Under the pieces are notes generated by a model. That model did no database searches and was not told the DNA's origin. It saw only the letters and a program-made list of their open reading frames with translations. Both the position numbers and the translations under genes were made by a program. Positions 50,554 to 60,249 of a DNA stretch of 64,000 nt are shown one piece after another. This DNA comes from Saccharofermentans sp. Lineage in GTDB: Bacteria; Bacillota; Clostridia; Saccharofermentanales; Saccharofermentanaceae. How positions within the stretch are numbered: position 1 is the stretch's first letter; every line of letters begins with the position of its first letter. The DNA lies in assembly GCA_024403855.1 (NCBI GenBank), contig JAKSRC010000005.1, positions 1 to 64,000 on the forward strand, given 5' to 3'.

Positions 50554-51255
50554 ATGTCATATATAGAATTTCGTGATGTCAGAAAGACATACAAGACCGG
50601 TGCGGTAAATGTTACTGCGCTCGATGGTGCTGAATTCTTTATCGAAAAAGGCGAGCTTTGCGTAATTCTTGGTCAGTCCGGTGCCGGAAAGACTACACTT
50701 CTTAACATCTTAGGTGGCATGGACAGACTTACTTCAGGTGAGGTTTTCCTTGACGGCAACGAGATATCCAAGCTCAATGCCAATGAACTTGCACTTTTCA
50801 GAAGACAGAACGTCGGTTTTGTTTTCCAGTTCTATAACCTTATTCCGAATCTTACGGCTTACGAGAATGTCGAGATGGCAGCTCAGCTCGTAAAAGATCC
50901 TATCAGCTGCGATCTTCTCATGGAAGAAGTCGGTCTGGCTGACCGTAAGAACAATTTCCCGGCTCAGCTTTCCGGTGGTGAGCAGCAGAGAGTCTCAATT
51001 GCCAGAGCGATTGCCAAGAACCCTAAGCTCCTTTTGTGTGATGAGCCGACAGGCGCGCTGGATTACCAGACAGGTAAAGCGATTCTGAAGCTTTTGCAGA
51101 ACCTCAGTATCGAAAAGGGTATGACAGTAGTAATAATCACACACAACTCCGCTCTTACTGCGATGGCTGACAGAGTCATCAAGGTTAAGAACGGCAAGAT
51201 AACAAGCAACATGATTAATGAAAATCCCGTTAATGTAGAAGAGATCGAGTGGTAA
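50554..51255 (+). CDS. ABC transporter ATP-binding protein (MacB/LolD-like)
   Basis: 233 aa. Walker [10 protein letters not shown] (about 39-47), signature [15 protein letters not shown], Walker [12 protein letters not shown] and switch His (VIITHNSAL). It belongs to the class that pairs with FtsX-type permeases, and its stop overlaps the start of such a permease. It shares family but not close identity with the ATPase at 11051. Confidence 0.93.
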   Translation: MSYIEFRDVRKTYKTGAVNVTALDGAEFFIEKGELCVILGQSGAGKTTLLNILGGMDRLTSGEVFLDGNEISKLNANELALFRRQNVGFVFQFYNLIPNLTAYENVEMAAQLVKDPISCDLLMEEVGLADRKNNFPAQLSGGEQQRVSIARAIAKNPKLLLCDEPTGALDYQTGKAILKLLQNLSIEKGMTVVIITHNSALTAMADRVIKVKNGKITSNMINENPVNVEEIEW

Positions 51256-54200
51256 TGAGTCCTTACGTAAAGACAATTTTAAGATCTATTAAGATGACAC
51301 TTCCAAGATTTATCGCAATTTTTGCGATAATCGCTTTGGGTGTGGGATTTTTTGCCGGACTCAAAGTAACAACACCTGCCTTCGTATATACGGGAGATAG
51401 TTACGTCAAAGAACAGAAGATGTTCGACTTCAAGCTCCTTTCGACGATCGGTTTTGATGACGAAGATATCGAGAAAATCAGTGAGCGCACGAACTGCGTT
51501 GTTGAAGGCGCTTATTCTGCTGACTGTTCAGCAAATTTAGGTTCACATCCCGGCAACTATACGGTGAAGTTCCTTTCCATAACCGAGAATGTAAATGCGT
51601 TAAGTCTTGAATCAGGCCGCCTTCCCGAAAAGGACGACGAGATTGTTATTGATGCATTCAGATTTCCTACAATCGAGCCCGGTACAAAGCTTCTCGTGAC
51701 AAATGACACAAGCGAGAAAGCCCTCGAAATGTTCAAATACAGGGAATACACGATTGTCGGCACAGCCAGAACTCCTCTTTATCTGAATTTCCAGAGAGGT
51801 ACATCCAACGAGGGTTCAGGCTCCATTTCATTTTACGTTTGCGCTCTTCCGGGAGCATTTGATTCGGAATATTTTACTGAAGCCTATCTTTTCGCGAATA
51901 CGGGATTATATCTCTATTCTGACGAATACAAGACTTGGGCTTCTTCTGCAGAGAAGCAGTATGGAGATATCGTCGATGAAGTCATCCGTGAAAGATTCGA
52001 CAGACTCATCAAGGAAGAATACGACAAGCTCTACGATGGTATCGATGAGTTCGACGAAGAAATCGGCGATGCATGGGACGAGATTACCGACGGTCAGAAA
52101 GAATTAGACGACGGTAAGAAGAAATTAGAAGACGCCCAGAAGGAAATTGACGACAACAGAAAAGAACTCGAAAAGGCCAAGAAATTACTGGATTCTTCCG
52201 CCAAGCAGATCAAAGATGCCAGCAAGCAAGTCACTTCTGCCACGGTATTGATTAATGCCGGCAGGAAGCAGATCGAAGACGGCCAAAAGCAGTTGGATTC
52301 AGCTAAGTCACAGCTCGATCTTTATGCTGCAGGCATAACTGACGCCAGAAACCAGTTAGCAGATGCAAGAGTTCAGACCGCTAATGCGATAGCAGGTCTT
52401 AAGGTAGCGATTCCGTCTTATAAGTCCGCTATTGCTGAACTTAGTGCGGGAATTGCAAATCTTAATGAAAGCCTTTCAGCAGCAGAAACAGAAGAAGAGA
52501 AAGCTCAGATTGAAGCTCAGATTACTCAGCAGCAGGCGAAAAAAGCAGAGTATGAAGGCAAGCTTGCTGAAGCAGAAGCAACACTTCCGGTACTCGAGCA
52601 GACTGAAGCCGGTTTTGACGCTCAGGAAGCACAGATAAATGCATCTCAGGCTGACTATGAGACAAAGCTTGCTGCTTACGAAGAAAGCTACCAGAAGTTC
52701 CTTGAAGAAAAAATCAAGTTCGATATTGCTGAAGAGCAGTATAAGAAAGGCAAGGCCGAGTATGAAGCCGGTCTTGCAAAATATAACGACGGACTTAAGA
52801 AGTACAAAGATGGTGAGAAGAAATTAAATGACGCTCAGAAGGAAGTAGACGACGGTTGGAAAGAATATAACGACGGCGTTTACGAGCTTTGGAGAGGTTA
52901 TTCTGAATTCTCATCTACGGCTTCCAATGTCTTCAATTCTGACATTGTATATGGTTTCTCCATAATCGCATCTGTTGATGCTCCTGATACATACACTCTT
53001 GGACGTGACAAGAACACTGGTTATGTCTGCTTTGACAACGATGCAAAGATTGTAGATGGTGTTGCATCGGTTTTCCCGATTTTCTTTTTCGCGATTGCAG
53101 CACTTGTCTGCTCCACGACCATGAGCCGAATGGTCAGCGATGAGAGAGGCGTCATCGGAACCATGAGAGCCATGGGCTATACCGATCTGTCGATTGTAAT
53201 GAAATATGCGATCTATGCGGGTTCTGCATCAATACTTGGCGCCGTCCTCGGATTTATGGGAGGCACCAAGCTTTTCCCGGCGGTCATTTGGGAAGTATAC
53301 AAGATGATGTATGGCTTTGCGCCAATTAAATTTACAACGAGCATTCCTTTATTTATTCTCGCTCTGGGAGTCTCTCTCCTTTGCACAGTCGGCGTTACGG
53401 TAATAACCTGCATGTCCTCATTACAGGGAATGCCTGCTGAGCTCATAAGACCAAAGGCACCTCTACCCGGCAAGCGTATCCTTTTGGAGCGTATCAGCTT
53501 TATCTGGACAAGACTTAAGTTCCTTCACAAGGTATCAGCTCGAAATGTTTTCCGCTTCAAAAAGAGAATGTGGATGATGATCGTCGGTATCGCCGGCTGC
53601 ACTGCGCTTCTTATTACGGCGTTCGGTCTTTACGACTCCATCTGCAACGTAGTAAATATTCAGTACGACAACATCATGAAATACGACCTGCTGGTTGTTT
53701 TCGACGATAAGTACAGACAGTACGAGATTGAAGCAGCAACAAAGGATGCGCTTGAGAATTCCGGCGTAACTTTCGAGTATATGGTTGCAAAGGGTGATTC
53801 AGCCAAGAATAATGGCTCCGCTTATGTAAGAGACCTTGAGATCTTTGTAAGCGACGCAACAGATACATCCAGCATTTTCGGTCTGACAGACCTTAAAACA
53901 GGCGCTGAATTGCCGTGGCCTTCTGATGGCGAGGTTGCAATTTCCGGTAAGCTTGCCGAAAAGAATAACGTCAAGGTCGGCGACAATATTACGCTCCTTT
54001 ATGGCGACGACGAGCGCGAAATTTCACTTAAGGTTGGTGCTATATTCACGAACTACACCTTCCACTATGCTGTAATGACATCAGAGACTTATAAGGAAGC
54101 TTTCGGTAAACCCTATACACCTGAGACGCTTCTTATCACGACTTCTACGAAGAACCCTGATGATACATACAAGATTGCTTCTTATCTGACAGAAAACTAC

Positions 54201-54665
54201 AGCATCAAGACATGGGCTTCAACAGCTGATAGCAGAGAGAGCTTCGCAAACACTATTGAGCGACTGAATTATGTAATCGTTCTTGTCGTTGTCTGCGCTG
54301 CTGCGCTTGCTTTCATCGTTCTCTTCAATCTTAATAACATTAACATCACAGAGCGTATCCGCGAGATCGCTACACTCAAAGTTATGGGCTTTAACAAGAG
54401 AGAGACCGGTCAATACGTTACGCGTGAGAACGTCATTCTTGTTCTTCTCGGCTTCGTAGTCGGAATCCCGCTGGGCTTCCTGCTCCACAGATTCGTAATG
54501 GCACAGATTGCAATGGATATGGTTACTTACCAGATAAGAATTGACTTCATAAGCTACATCTATTCGCTCCTGTTTGTTCTCGCATTCTCGACGGTTGTAA
54601 ACTTCATTATGCGTGCCAAGATCGAAAAGATCGACATGGCAGAATCATTGAAGAGTGCTGAGTAA
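51255..54665 (+). CDS. FtsX-like ABC permease with large coiled-coil extracytoplasmic domain
   Basis: 1136 aa from ATG 51255, sharing its A with the ATPase stop (TAATG). Membrane segment at about 12-32, then an external region to about 600 that contains a long coiled coil (about 260-555). Repeats there run DGQKELDDGKKKLEDAQKEI early and YKDGEKKLNDAQKEVDDGWK late, with heptad charge patterning. Three membrane segments (about 600-735) form the first FtsX domain; a second external domain and three segments (about 1000-1120) complete it. The plan resembles large Firmicutes permeases proposed to transmit force or shed surface molecules. Cargo unknown. Confidence 0.9.
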   Translation: MSPYVKTILRSIKMTLPRFIAIFAIIALGVGFFAGLKVTTPAFVYTGDSYVKEQKMFDFKLLSTIGFDDEDIEKISERTNCVVEGAYSADCSANLGSHPGNYTVKFLSITENVNALSLESGRLPEKDDEIVIDAFRFPTIEPGTKLLVTNDTSEKALEMFKYREYTIVGTARTPLYLNFQRGTSNEGSGSISFYVCALPGAFDSEYFTEAYLFANTGLYLYSDEYKTWASSAEKQYGDIVDEVIRERFDRLIKEEYDKLYDGIDEFDEEIGDAWDEITDGQKELDDGKKKLEDAQKEIDDNRKELEKAKKLLDSSAKQIKDASKQVTSATVLINAGRKQIEDGQKQLDSAKSQLDLYAAGITDARNQLADARVQTANAIAGLKVAIPSYKSAIAELSAGIANLNESLSAAETEEEKAQIEAQITQQQAKKAEYEGKLAEAEATLPVLEQTEAGFDAQEAQINASQADYETKLAAYEESYQKFLEEKIKFDIAEEQYKKGKAEYEAGLAKYNDGLKKYKDGEKKLNDAQKEVDDGWKEYNDGVYELWRGYSEFSSTASNVFNSDIVYGFSIIASVDAPDTYTLGRDKNTGYVCFDNDAKIVDGVASVFPIFFFAIAALVCSTTMSRMVSDERGVIGTMRAMGYTDLSIVMKYAIYAGSASILGAVLGFMGGTKLFPAVIWEVYKMMYGFAPIKFTTSIPLFILALGVSLLCTVGVTVITCMSSLQGMPAELIRPKAPLPGKRILLERISFIWTRLKFLHKVSARNVFRFKKRMWMMIVGIAGCTALLITAFGLYDSICNVVNIQYDNIMKYDLLVVFDDKYRQYEIEAATKDALENSGVTFEYMVAKGDSAKNNGSAYVRDLEIFVSDATDTSSIFGLTDLKTGAELPWPSDGEVAISGKLAEKNNVKVGDNITLLYGDDEREISLKVGAIFTNYTFHYAVMTSETYKEAFGKPYTPETLLITTSTKNPDDTYKIASYLTENYSIKTWASTADSRESFANTIERLNYVIVLVVVCAAALAFIVLFNLNNINITERIREIATLKVMGFNKRETGQYVTRENVILVLLGFVVGIPLGFLLHRFVMAQIAMDMVTYQIRIDFISYIYSLLFVLAFSTVVNFIMRAKIEKIDMAESLKSAE

Positions 54666-54712
54666 GAAATTGTCGCTTTTTCGATGAAGCATCACATACC
54701 GTATATAAGCAA

Positions 54713-54742
54713 AAGGCTGCCTCGTAAAAGAGACAGCCTTCT
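54713..54742. terminator. Hairpin between convergent FtsX and AraC genes
   Basis: Stem aaggctgcctc/gagacagcctt with one mismatch. The minus-strand side ends in TTTT, so it fits better as terminator of the AraC gene but may serve both. Confidence 0.65.
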
Positions 54743-54764
54743 TAATAAATAACTGTATATGTAA

Positions 54765-55520
54765 TTACTCTTCAGTCTCGCCGTTCATCCAGCTCTGGTG
54801 ATAATTTCTTCTTCTGTATTCTTCAGGTGTCATGCCTGTAGTCTTCTTGAATACCTGAATGAAGTGTGACTGTGATGAGAAACCAAGGTAGTTTGCAATG
54901 GTGAGGGAAGACTCATCCAAGTGTCTCAACATATTGCAAGCGACATTGATCTTCTGATCTCTGATATAACGGCTTAATGTAATGCCCATTTCCTGCTTAA
55001 ACAGCTTGGAAAGATAGCTTGAATTAAGAGAGAGGGAATCAGCGATAGACTCTACTGTCAGATTCTCCTGAATGTGAGATCTGATGTAGTCGATAGCTAC
55101 TACGATGTGACGTGAAACAACGCGATTCTTGGAAAGATCACTCATCTTTCTGCAATATCCACGGAGCATATCATTCTGAATAGCGTAGACTTCTTCAGTA
55201 GTGTTAGCAACGTCGATGAGTTCAATGTAAATATCGCTCAAGTTGTATGCTACTGAAATCTCAAGGCCTGCTTCGATGCAGAATCTGCTTACAAGAGCAG
55301 TGAGAATTATTGTGTGATATTTAAAATTACGGAGTTTGTTTTGGCTTAAAACACCCAAGATCTGTGAAGAACCAATTGTCTTAAGGGCTTCTTCGAGACG
55401 GCACATATTTCCGCTTGCAACAAGCTCGTAAAAGCTGATTTCATTGTTATAACCTGCCTGACGATTGCCGGAATCACCCTCATCCATTAATCGCTTGGCG
55501 AGTTCTTTTTCTACGTTCAT
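54765..55520 (-). CDS. AraC-family transcriptional regulator
   Basis: 251 aa. The N-terminal 140 residues hold no recognised sensor domain but are helix-rich. The C-terminal AraC DNA-binding domain (about 150-245) has both helix-turn-helices: VESIADSLSLNSSYLSKLFK and SSLTIANYLGFSSQSHFIQVF, followed by the conserved TGMTPEEYRRRNY. Ribosome-binding site gaggtgg. It resembles the C-terminal part of YesN/AraC regulators without their receiver domain. Its target is unknown; the divergent gene at 55732 is the nearest candidate. Confidence 0.85.
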   Translation of the reverse strand: MNVEKELAKRLMDEGDSGNRQAGYNNEISFYELVASGNMCRLEEALKTIGSSQILGVLSQNKLRNFKYHTIILTALVSRFCIEAGLEISVAYNLSDIYIELIDVANTTEEVYAIQNDMLRGYCRKMSDLSKNRVVSRHIVVAIDYIRSHIQENLTVESIADSLSLNSSYLSKLFKQEMGITLSRYIRDQKINVACNMLRHLDESSLTIANYLGFSSQSHFIQVFKKTTGMTPEEYRRRNYHQSWMNGETEE

Positions 55521-55731
55521 AAACCACCTCGAACAAAATAGTAAAAACTTGTCTAATATTTTACAAAAATTGTATATTTCTTTTCTATTTGTGTAAAGCG
55601 ATTTGACCGAATAGGGGTAATATAAATGCTGATAAGAGCAGTATTTATTTTCAAGATAAAATCTTATTGAGTTATTCTGTGAAAAGTAATAGAATTTTCA
55701 ATGTAGTACAAGTGGAGGGTGTGCATTAACT

Positions 55732-56388
55732 ATGAATGATGAACTTAAAGACATAATATATGCCGATTTGTTCAGATACACCGGTAATGCACGTCGCTAT
55801 AAGAATATCTATGCGTGCTATCTTGAAGAGCGCAGATCTTCCCCTGAGTTCAGCTATATAAGCGTTATGCGTCGTACTCGTTACTATTACGATCAGATTA
55901 GTAAGTATGACGGCATCAGGAAGAAGCTTTATCAGCTCAAGTTCGCTGTCAGCAACTACAGATTAGACAGACTGAGCCGCAAATATCATTTCCAGATTCC
56001 TTATGACACTGAGATCGGCAAGGGTTTCTATCTTGCACATTTCGGCCGTGTAATCATCCATCCGAAGAGCGTTATCGGTCACAATGTTAACGTATCTACA
56101 GGTGTTGTTATCGGTACTCAGTTCAGAGGTAAGAGAAAGGGCTCTCCTCATATCGGTAATTATGTCTGGATTGGTGCTAATGCCGTAATTGTCGGTAATA
56201 TCAGGATTGGTAACAACGTCCTTATCGCACCCGGCGCTTATGTTAACTTCGATGTACCGGATGGTTCTATCGTAATCGGCAACCCCGGTCTTATCAGAAG
56301 ATCACCCGGAGCTACGCTCAACTATATCAACAATACGATTCTTTTCGACGAATATAATGTTCGTTCCGACGGAGTCAGACAGTGGTAA
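55732..56388 (+). CDS. Serine O-acetyltransferase-like hexapeptide transferase
   Basis: 218 aa. A helical N-terminal part (about 1-85) precedes a left-handed beta-helix made of hexapeptide repeats (about 90-195: IPYDTEIGKGFYLAHFGRVI, HPKSVIGHNVNVSTGVVIG, PHIGNYVWIGANAVIVGN). The His in AHFGR and the overall plan match CysE-type acetyltransferases. Related enzymes acetylate capsule or surface sugars, and the N-terminal domain differs from classical CysE, so serine is not certain. ggaggg lies 12 bases before the ATG. Overlaps the next gene by 7 bp. Confidence 0.8.
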   Translation: MNDELKDIIYADLFRYTGNARRYKNIYACYLEERRSSPEFSYISVMRRTRYYYDQISKYDGIRKKLYQLKFAVSNYRLDRLSRKYHFQIPYDTEIGKGFYLAHFGRVIIHPKSVIGHNVNVSTGVVIGTQFRGKRKGSPHIGNYVWIGANAVIVGNIRIGNNVLIAPGAYVNFDVPDGSIVIGNPGLIRRSPGATLNYINNTILFDEYNVRSDGVRQW

Positions 56389-57623
56389 ATCCTGCTATTT
56401 ACAGAAACAACAGAGAACGTTTTGCCGCCGCGTTGCAGGATCGCTCCGCGGCGTTGCTTTTCTCCGGCGAACAGAAGCATATGTCTGCTGACACGGACTA
56501 TAGGTTCATGTCCGACCGTAATTTCTTTTATCTCACAGGTCTTGAAAGAGATGGGCTTATCCTGCTCATCGAAAAGTTCGACGGCAAAGTATCGACTAAG
56601 ATTTATGCTCCAAGCCACGATTCCATGAAGGAGCGCTGGCATGGCAAGCGTATGGATTTTGCAGATATTGCAGCAATATCCGGAGTTGATCCTGACGATA
56701 TTCTTGACCTTGAGACTTATGAAGAGAAAGAATACGAACTGATTAAAAACGCCGATATCAATATCTATCTTGATAGTTCGACAGTAATGGCCAAGCCTGA
56801 TGAGCTCAGAAAGATCATCGAAAAGGATGGCCGCAAGACTTTCGACCTGTCTGAGATAACCACTCCGCTTCGCATGATTAAGAGTCAGCATGAAGCAGAT
56901 TCGATCAGGGAAGCTGCAAGGATCACAGAAGAGGCTATCGAAGAAATGAAGACTCTGATCAAGCCAGGCGTATCTGAGTATGAACTTTATCTGAAACTTG
57001 AATATGAAATGGCCAAGAGAAGTTCTATGAATTTTGCGTTCGAGACGATTGTCTCCTGTGGCACGAATGCTTTTTATCTGCATCACTCCGATCCTGAAAC
57101 GGATGGTGATGGAATCGCTAAGGAAGGTTCGATTATTCAGCTCGATCTCGGTGCCAGATATAACGGCTACTGTGCTGATATCTCCAGAGTATTCTTCGTT
57201 GGAAAGCCTGAAGGTGATGACGACAGGAGAATGAAGCTTTTGGGCCTTATCAGGGACCTTCGTAAAGGTGCTTTTGACTATATCGCTCCCGGTAAAACCT
57301 TTGCCGGGCTTAATTCACAAATGTATGACATCGCAGGCAAATGGCTTGCAGGACAAGGATTAATACCCGATAATTTTACGGTGGACGATGTAAAATGCTA
57401 CTACTGGCACAATACATCACACTATCTGGGACTTGACGTTCATGACGTTGGTCCGAGAGACAAAGAATTTGAAGAGGGTAACTGTCTTGCAGTCGAGCCT
57501 GGCGTTTATATTCCTGAATGGAATATCGGCTTCAGGATTGAGGACGACCTTCTTATTACAGAAAATGGTTGTCAGCTCCTGAGTTCCGGGTGTGACAGCC
57601 CGGAGGGCATAATTGTCGGATAA
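56382..57623 (+). CDS. pepP: Xaa-Pro aminopeptidase (M24 family)
   Basis: 413 aa. GTG start at 56382, overlapping the acetyltransferase stop; ggag at 56371-56374 supports it. An N-terminal aminopeptidase P domain (about 1-130, with MSDRNFFYLTGLERDG) and a C-terminal pita-bread domain with the five dinuclear-metal ligands: Asp pair in IQLDLGARYNGYCADISRVF, His in NTSHYLGLDVHD, and Glu residues in LAVEPGVYIPE and FRIEDDLLITENG. It removes N-terminal residues that precede proline. It overlaps the next gene by 11 bp, indicating an operon. Confidence 0.93.
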   Translation: MVNPAIYRNNRERFAAALQDRSAALLFSGEQKHMSADTDYRFMSDRNFFYLTGLERDGLILLIEKFDGKVSTKIYAPSHDSMKERWHGKRMDFADIAAISGVDPDDILDLETYEEKEYELIKNADINIYLDSSTVMAKPDELRKIIEKDGRKTFDLSEITTPLRMIKSQHEADSIREAARITEEAIEEMKTLIKPGVSEYELYLKLEYEMAKRSSMNFAFETIVSCGTNAFYLHHSDPETDGDGIAKEGSIIQLDLGARYNGYCADISRVFFVGKPEGDDDRRMKLLGLIRDLRKGAFDYIAPGKTFAGLNSQMYDIAGKWLAGQGLIPDNFTVDDVKCYYWHNTSHYLGLDVHDVGPRDKEFEEGNCLAVEPGVYIPEWNIGFRIEDDLLITENGCQLLSSGCDSPEGIIVG

Positions 57624-58626
57624 CAGTTCAGTTTTAACCGCTGTTCTTGTCGCGGTACTTATATTACTTGTTCTGATCCTCGTCGGAGGAGCTCTTTTTA
57701 TGCTCTTCATGTCCTTCTCCGAAAAGGTATTCAAAAAGCTTTTCAAAAGGCCCAAGCCGCTTCCACAGGTTGACAGATCGCCAAAGAGAATCGACAGAAG
57801 CACTATCGTCGGCCGTGGTAAGAACTGGTTCTATACATTCCATAACGAATGGCTTGGAGTAAGAACAACATCATTTGACGGATGCCAGTTATCAGGTTAC
57901 TACAGACCTTCATCTGACAGGACTTGCAGAAATATGGTGATCCTTGTGCACGATTACGATGAATCACCGGCTGAGATGGCTGCTTATGCGCGTCTCATGA
58001 TGCGCAAAGTTCAGTGTCACTGCATTATTACCCATATGCGTGGTCACGGCATGAGCGATGGTAAGAATTATACCTGGGGTCTCATGGAGAGCGTTGACCT
58101 TGATACATGGTTTACATTTACAAAAAGACGCCTTGGCGAGAATTGCAGAATCTATCTTGTCGCAAGAGGAGCCGGAGCTACAGCGTGCCTTCTTGCAGCA
58201 CAGCAGCAGAGCTTTGACGATTGTGTTTGCGGAATTATCGCAGATTCTCCGATGGCTTCACTTACAGACTTTTTGAAGGCTACTTTGCCTCAGAGCACGA
58301 AAATCAATCCCGACTGGATTATCGCCCAGGTCAGAAGACTTGCTCAGAACAAGTTCGGCTTCGATATTAATCGCTGCGATTGTGCCGTTCATGCAAACTC
58401 AATTAAAGTGCCCGTTCTGATTTTCCAGGGTGGGGAAGATGACATCACACCACCGTCAGGTGCGAAGGAAATTTACGATAATCTTAGGTCACGTAAGAGG
58501 ATGGTTATCGTCAATAATGCAAAGCACACAGAGTGCTATGAAAAGTCTCAGGCTATGTATGAGCGCGAAGTGCAAAAGTTCATCGAGTCCTGTGTCGTAA
58601 GACTTGTGAAAATTGGCCGATTGTAA
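57613..58626 (+). CDS. Membrane-anchored alpha/beta hydrolase lacking the Ser nucleophile
   Basis: 337 aa from TTG 57613 with cggagg upstream. N-terminal membrane anchor (about 8-33), then an alpha/beta-hydrolase domain. Oxyanion-side strand MVILVHDYDESPAEM and the strand-helix HMRGHGMSDGKNY are typical of the BAAT/dienelactone-like group. At the nucleophile elbow, where GxSxG is expected, the sequence is VARGAGATACLL, so there is no Ser, Cys or Asp. The acid (GGEDDITPP) and the catalytic His (NNAKHTECYE) are kept. Either a pseudoenzyme or a protein with altered chemistry. Operon with pepP. Confidence 0.8.
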   Translation: MSDNSSVLTAVLVAVLILLVLILVGGALFMLFMSFSEKVFKKLFKRPKPLPQVDRSPKRIDRSTIVGRGKNWFYTFHNEWLGVRTTSFDGCQLSGYYRPSSDRTCRNMVILVHDYDESPAEMAAYARLMMRKVQCHCIITHMRGHGMSDGKNYTWGLMESVDLDTWFTFTKRRLGENCRIYLVARGAGATACLLAAQQQSFDDCVCGIIADSPMASLTDFLKATLPQSTKINPDWIIAQVRRLAQNKFGFDINRCDCAVHANSIKVPVLIFQGGEDDITPPSGAKEIYDNLRSRKRMVIVNNAKHTECYEKSQAMYEREVQKFIESCVVRLVKIGRL

Positions 58627-58634
58627 ATAGTTAA

Positions 58635-58670
58635 ATAACTTGTAAAATACACTTCGGAATTACAAGTTAT
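58635..58670. promoter_or_regulatory. 11-bp inverted repeat overlapping the MATE start codon
   Basis: ataacttgtaa (58635-58645) is perfectly complementary to ttacaagttat (58660-58670). The right arm includes the first two bases of the ATG at 58669. It could be an operator or an mRNA hairpin hiding the start. Confidence 0.5.
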
Positions 58671-60039
58671 GAGCGCAAAATACACTGACAAAAAATCAAT
58701 GCTTGAAGGAAGCCTTTGGAATAAGATCCTTGGGTTTGCTTTTCCTTTGGCATTGACGGGAATCTTGCAGCAGATGTTCAGTGCTGCCGATGTCGCTGTA
58801 GTAGGTAACTTTACAGGTGAAGCCGGCCAGGCCTGTATGGCGGCAGTTGGCGCGAATACTCCTATTATCAATTTCATCATCAACGGATTTCTTGGAATAT
58901 CACTGGGTTCTAATGTCGTCATTGCAAACGCAGTCGGCAGTAAGGACGACGATACCGTTCAAAAAGCCGTACATACATCTCTTATCGTAGCTGTCATTGG
59001 CGGTATTCTTACAGCCATTATCGGCGAGTTGATCGCAGAGCCGCTTTTAAGAGCTCAGAACATTTCAGAAGATACGATTGAAATGGCGATTCTCTATTTC
59101 CGTATCTATATCGGAGGTGTTCCGGTAATTCTCCTTTATAACTTTGAAGCTGCGATATTTAGAGGTATAGGCAATACGAGAATGCCATTTATTGCGCTCG
59201 TTTTATCCGGTGTTATTAACGTTGGAATGAACCTGTTCTTCGTTCTTTGCCTTCACAGGACAGTTGACGGTGTTGCTGCAGCTACGGTTATTTCAAACAT
59301 GATAAGCAGCATTATTCTTTTGCTGTTCCTGAAAAAGGAGAAATCAGCAGCCAAGTTTGATGAGAAGAAACTCAGAATAGATAAAACTGTATTGGTAAAT
59401 ATTCTCAAGATCGGTATTCCGGCAAGCATTCAGTCATGCGTTTTCTCTGCTGCAAATGTCATTATCCAGTCTGCTATTAACAGCCTTGGAACTCTTGTTA
59501 CAGCAGCTTCTTCTGCGGCATTTAACCTTGAGATTTTCTCTTATTATGTAATCAGCAGCTTCGGTCAGGCATGCACGACTTTCACAGGTCAGAACTTTGG
59601 TGCAAAGAAGTTCGACAGATGCAAGAGATCTTTAAGACTCTGCATCCTTGAAGGAATCGTTGTAGAAGGACTTATGGTGTTGTTCCTTCAGTTGTTTGGT
59701 AGGGAAATGATCGGCCTTTTCTGTCATAACGATCCTGCACTTGTTGAGGTTGGATTTACCAGAGTTATGTTCATTACGATTGCACATCTCTTCTCGCTCT
59801 TCTATGAGGTTATGTGCGGTTATATGAGAGGCTATGGCATTTCTTTGTCGCCGGCTCTTGTTACAATGGTCGTCATCTGCGGCATCAGGATTTTCTGGAT
59901 CTACACTATTTTCGAGCAGTATAGGACTTTCGTTTGCATCATGGCTGTATATCCTTTGAGCCTTGCTATAAACGCCCTTGCGATTACTGTCTTGCTCCTT
60001 ATTAAGAGACCTGCAAAAAAACTGAGTCTTAAGTCCTGA
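58669..60039 (+). CDS. MATE family exporter
   Basis: 456 aa with about 12 membrane segments in two halves. The family-typical start LEGSLWNKILGFAFPLALTG (about 12-31), QMFSAADVAVVGNF (about 36-49) and the second-half IKIGIPASIQSCVFSAANV-like helix are seen. It is only distantly like the MATE protein at 185. The ribosome-binding site is weak and its ATG lies within an inverted repeat. It starts 42 bp after the hydrolase gene and may be the end of that operon. Confidence 0.88.
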   Translation: MSAKYTDKKSMLEGSLWNKILGFAFPLALTGILQQMFSAADVAVVGNFTGEAGQACMAAVGANTPIINFIINGFLGISLGSNVVIANAVGSKDDDTVQKAVHTSLIVAVIGGILTAIIGELIAEPLLRAQNISEDTIEMAILYFRIYIGGVPVILLYNFEAAIFRGIGNTRMPFIALVLSGVINVGMNLFFVLCLHRTVDGVAAATVISNMISSIILLLFLKKEKSAAKFDEKKLRIDKTVLVNILKIGIPASIQSCVFSAANVIIQSAINSLGTLVTAASSAAFNLEIFSYYVISSFGQACTTFTGQNFGAKKFDRCKRSLRLCILEGIVVEGLMVLFLQLFGREMIGLFCHNDPALVEVGFTRVMFITIAHLFSLFYEVMCGYMRGYGISLSPALVTMVVICGIRIFWIYTIFEQYRTFVCIMAVYPLSLAINALAITVLLLIKRPAKKLSLKS

Positions 60040-60059
60040 CTTTTTGGGCATTTTTCACC

Positions 60060-60088
60060 TTGTCTAACTATTTTTTATATAGTATATT
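60060..60088 (+). promoter_or_regulatory. Promoter of the riboswitch-thiT-aquaporin unit
   Basis: TTGTCT (60060-60065), a 17-base spacer and TATATT (60083-60088). Transcription would begin about 8 bases before the riboswitch. Confidence 0.65.
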
Positions 60089-60099
60089 TTTCGCGAAAA

Positions 60100-60184
60100 G
60101 TGTATCGGGGAGCTGTAAAAAGCTGAGAGGGATTATATATCCGACCCGCTGAACCTGACGGATAATGCCGGCGTAGGGACCATA
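60100..60184 (+). ncRNA. TPP riboswitch (THI element)
   Basis: The conserved core is clear: cggggagc, then gctgagagggatt, then gacccgctgaacctgacgg, and ataatgccggcgtaggga. These correspond to the pyrimidine-sensing (CTGAGA) and pyrophosphate-sensing (gcgtaggga) helices of thiamine-pyrophosphate riboswitches. It sits in the 5' leader of the ThiT-aquaporin gene. Confidence 0.95.
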
Positions 60185-60195
60185 TATAAATATCT

Positions 60196-60249
60196 ACCTC
60201 TTGTCATGGCGCTGTTTTTAGGGTTTCCCGAGCATCATTTGACGGAGGT
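60196..60249 (+). promoter_or_regulatory. Ribosome-binding-site sequestering expression platform
   Basis: acctcttgtca (60196-60206) can pair with ttgacggaggt (60239-60249), which contains the ribosome-binding site ggaggt; an inner gggtttccc hairpin extends it. No T run follows, so control is probably at translation: TPP bound means site hidden. Confidence 0.6.
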
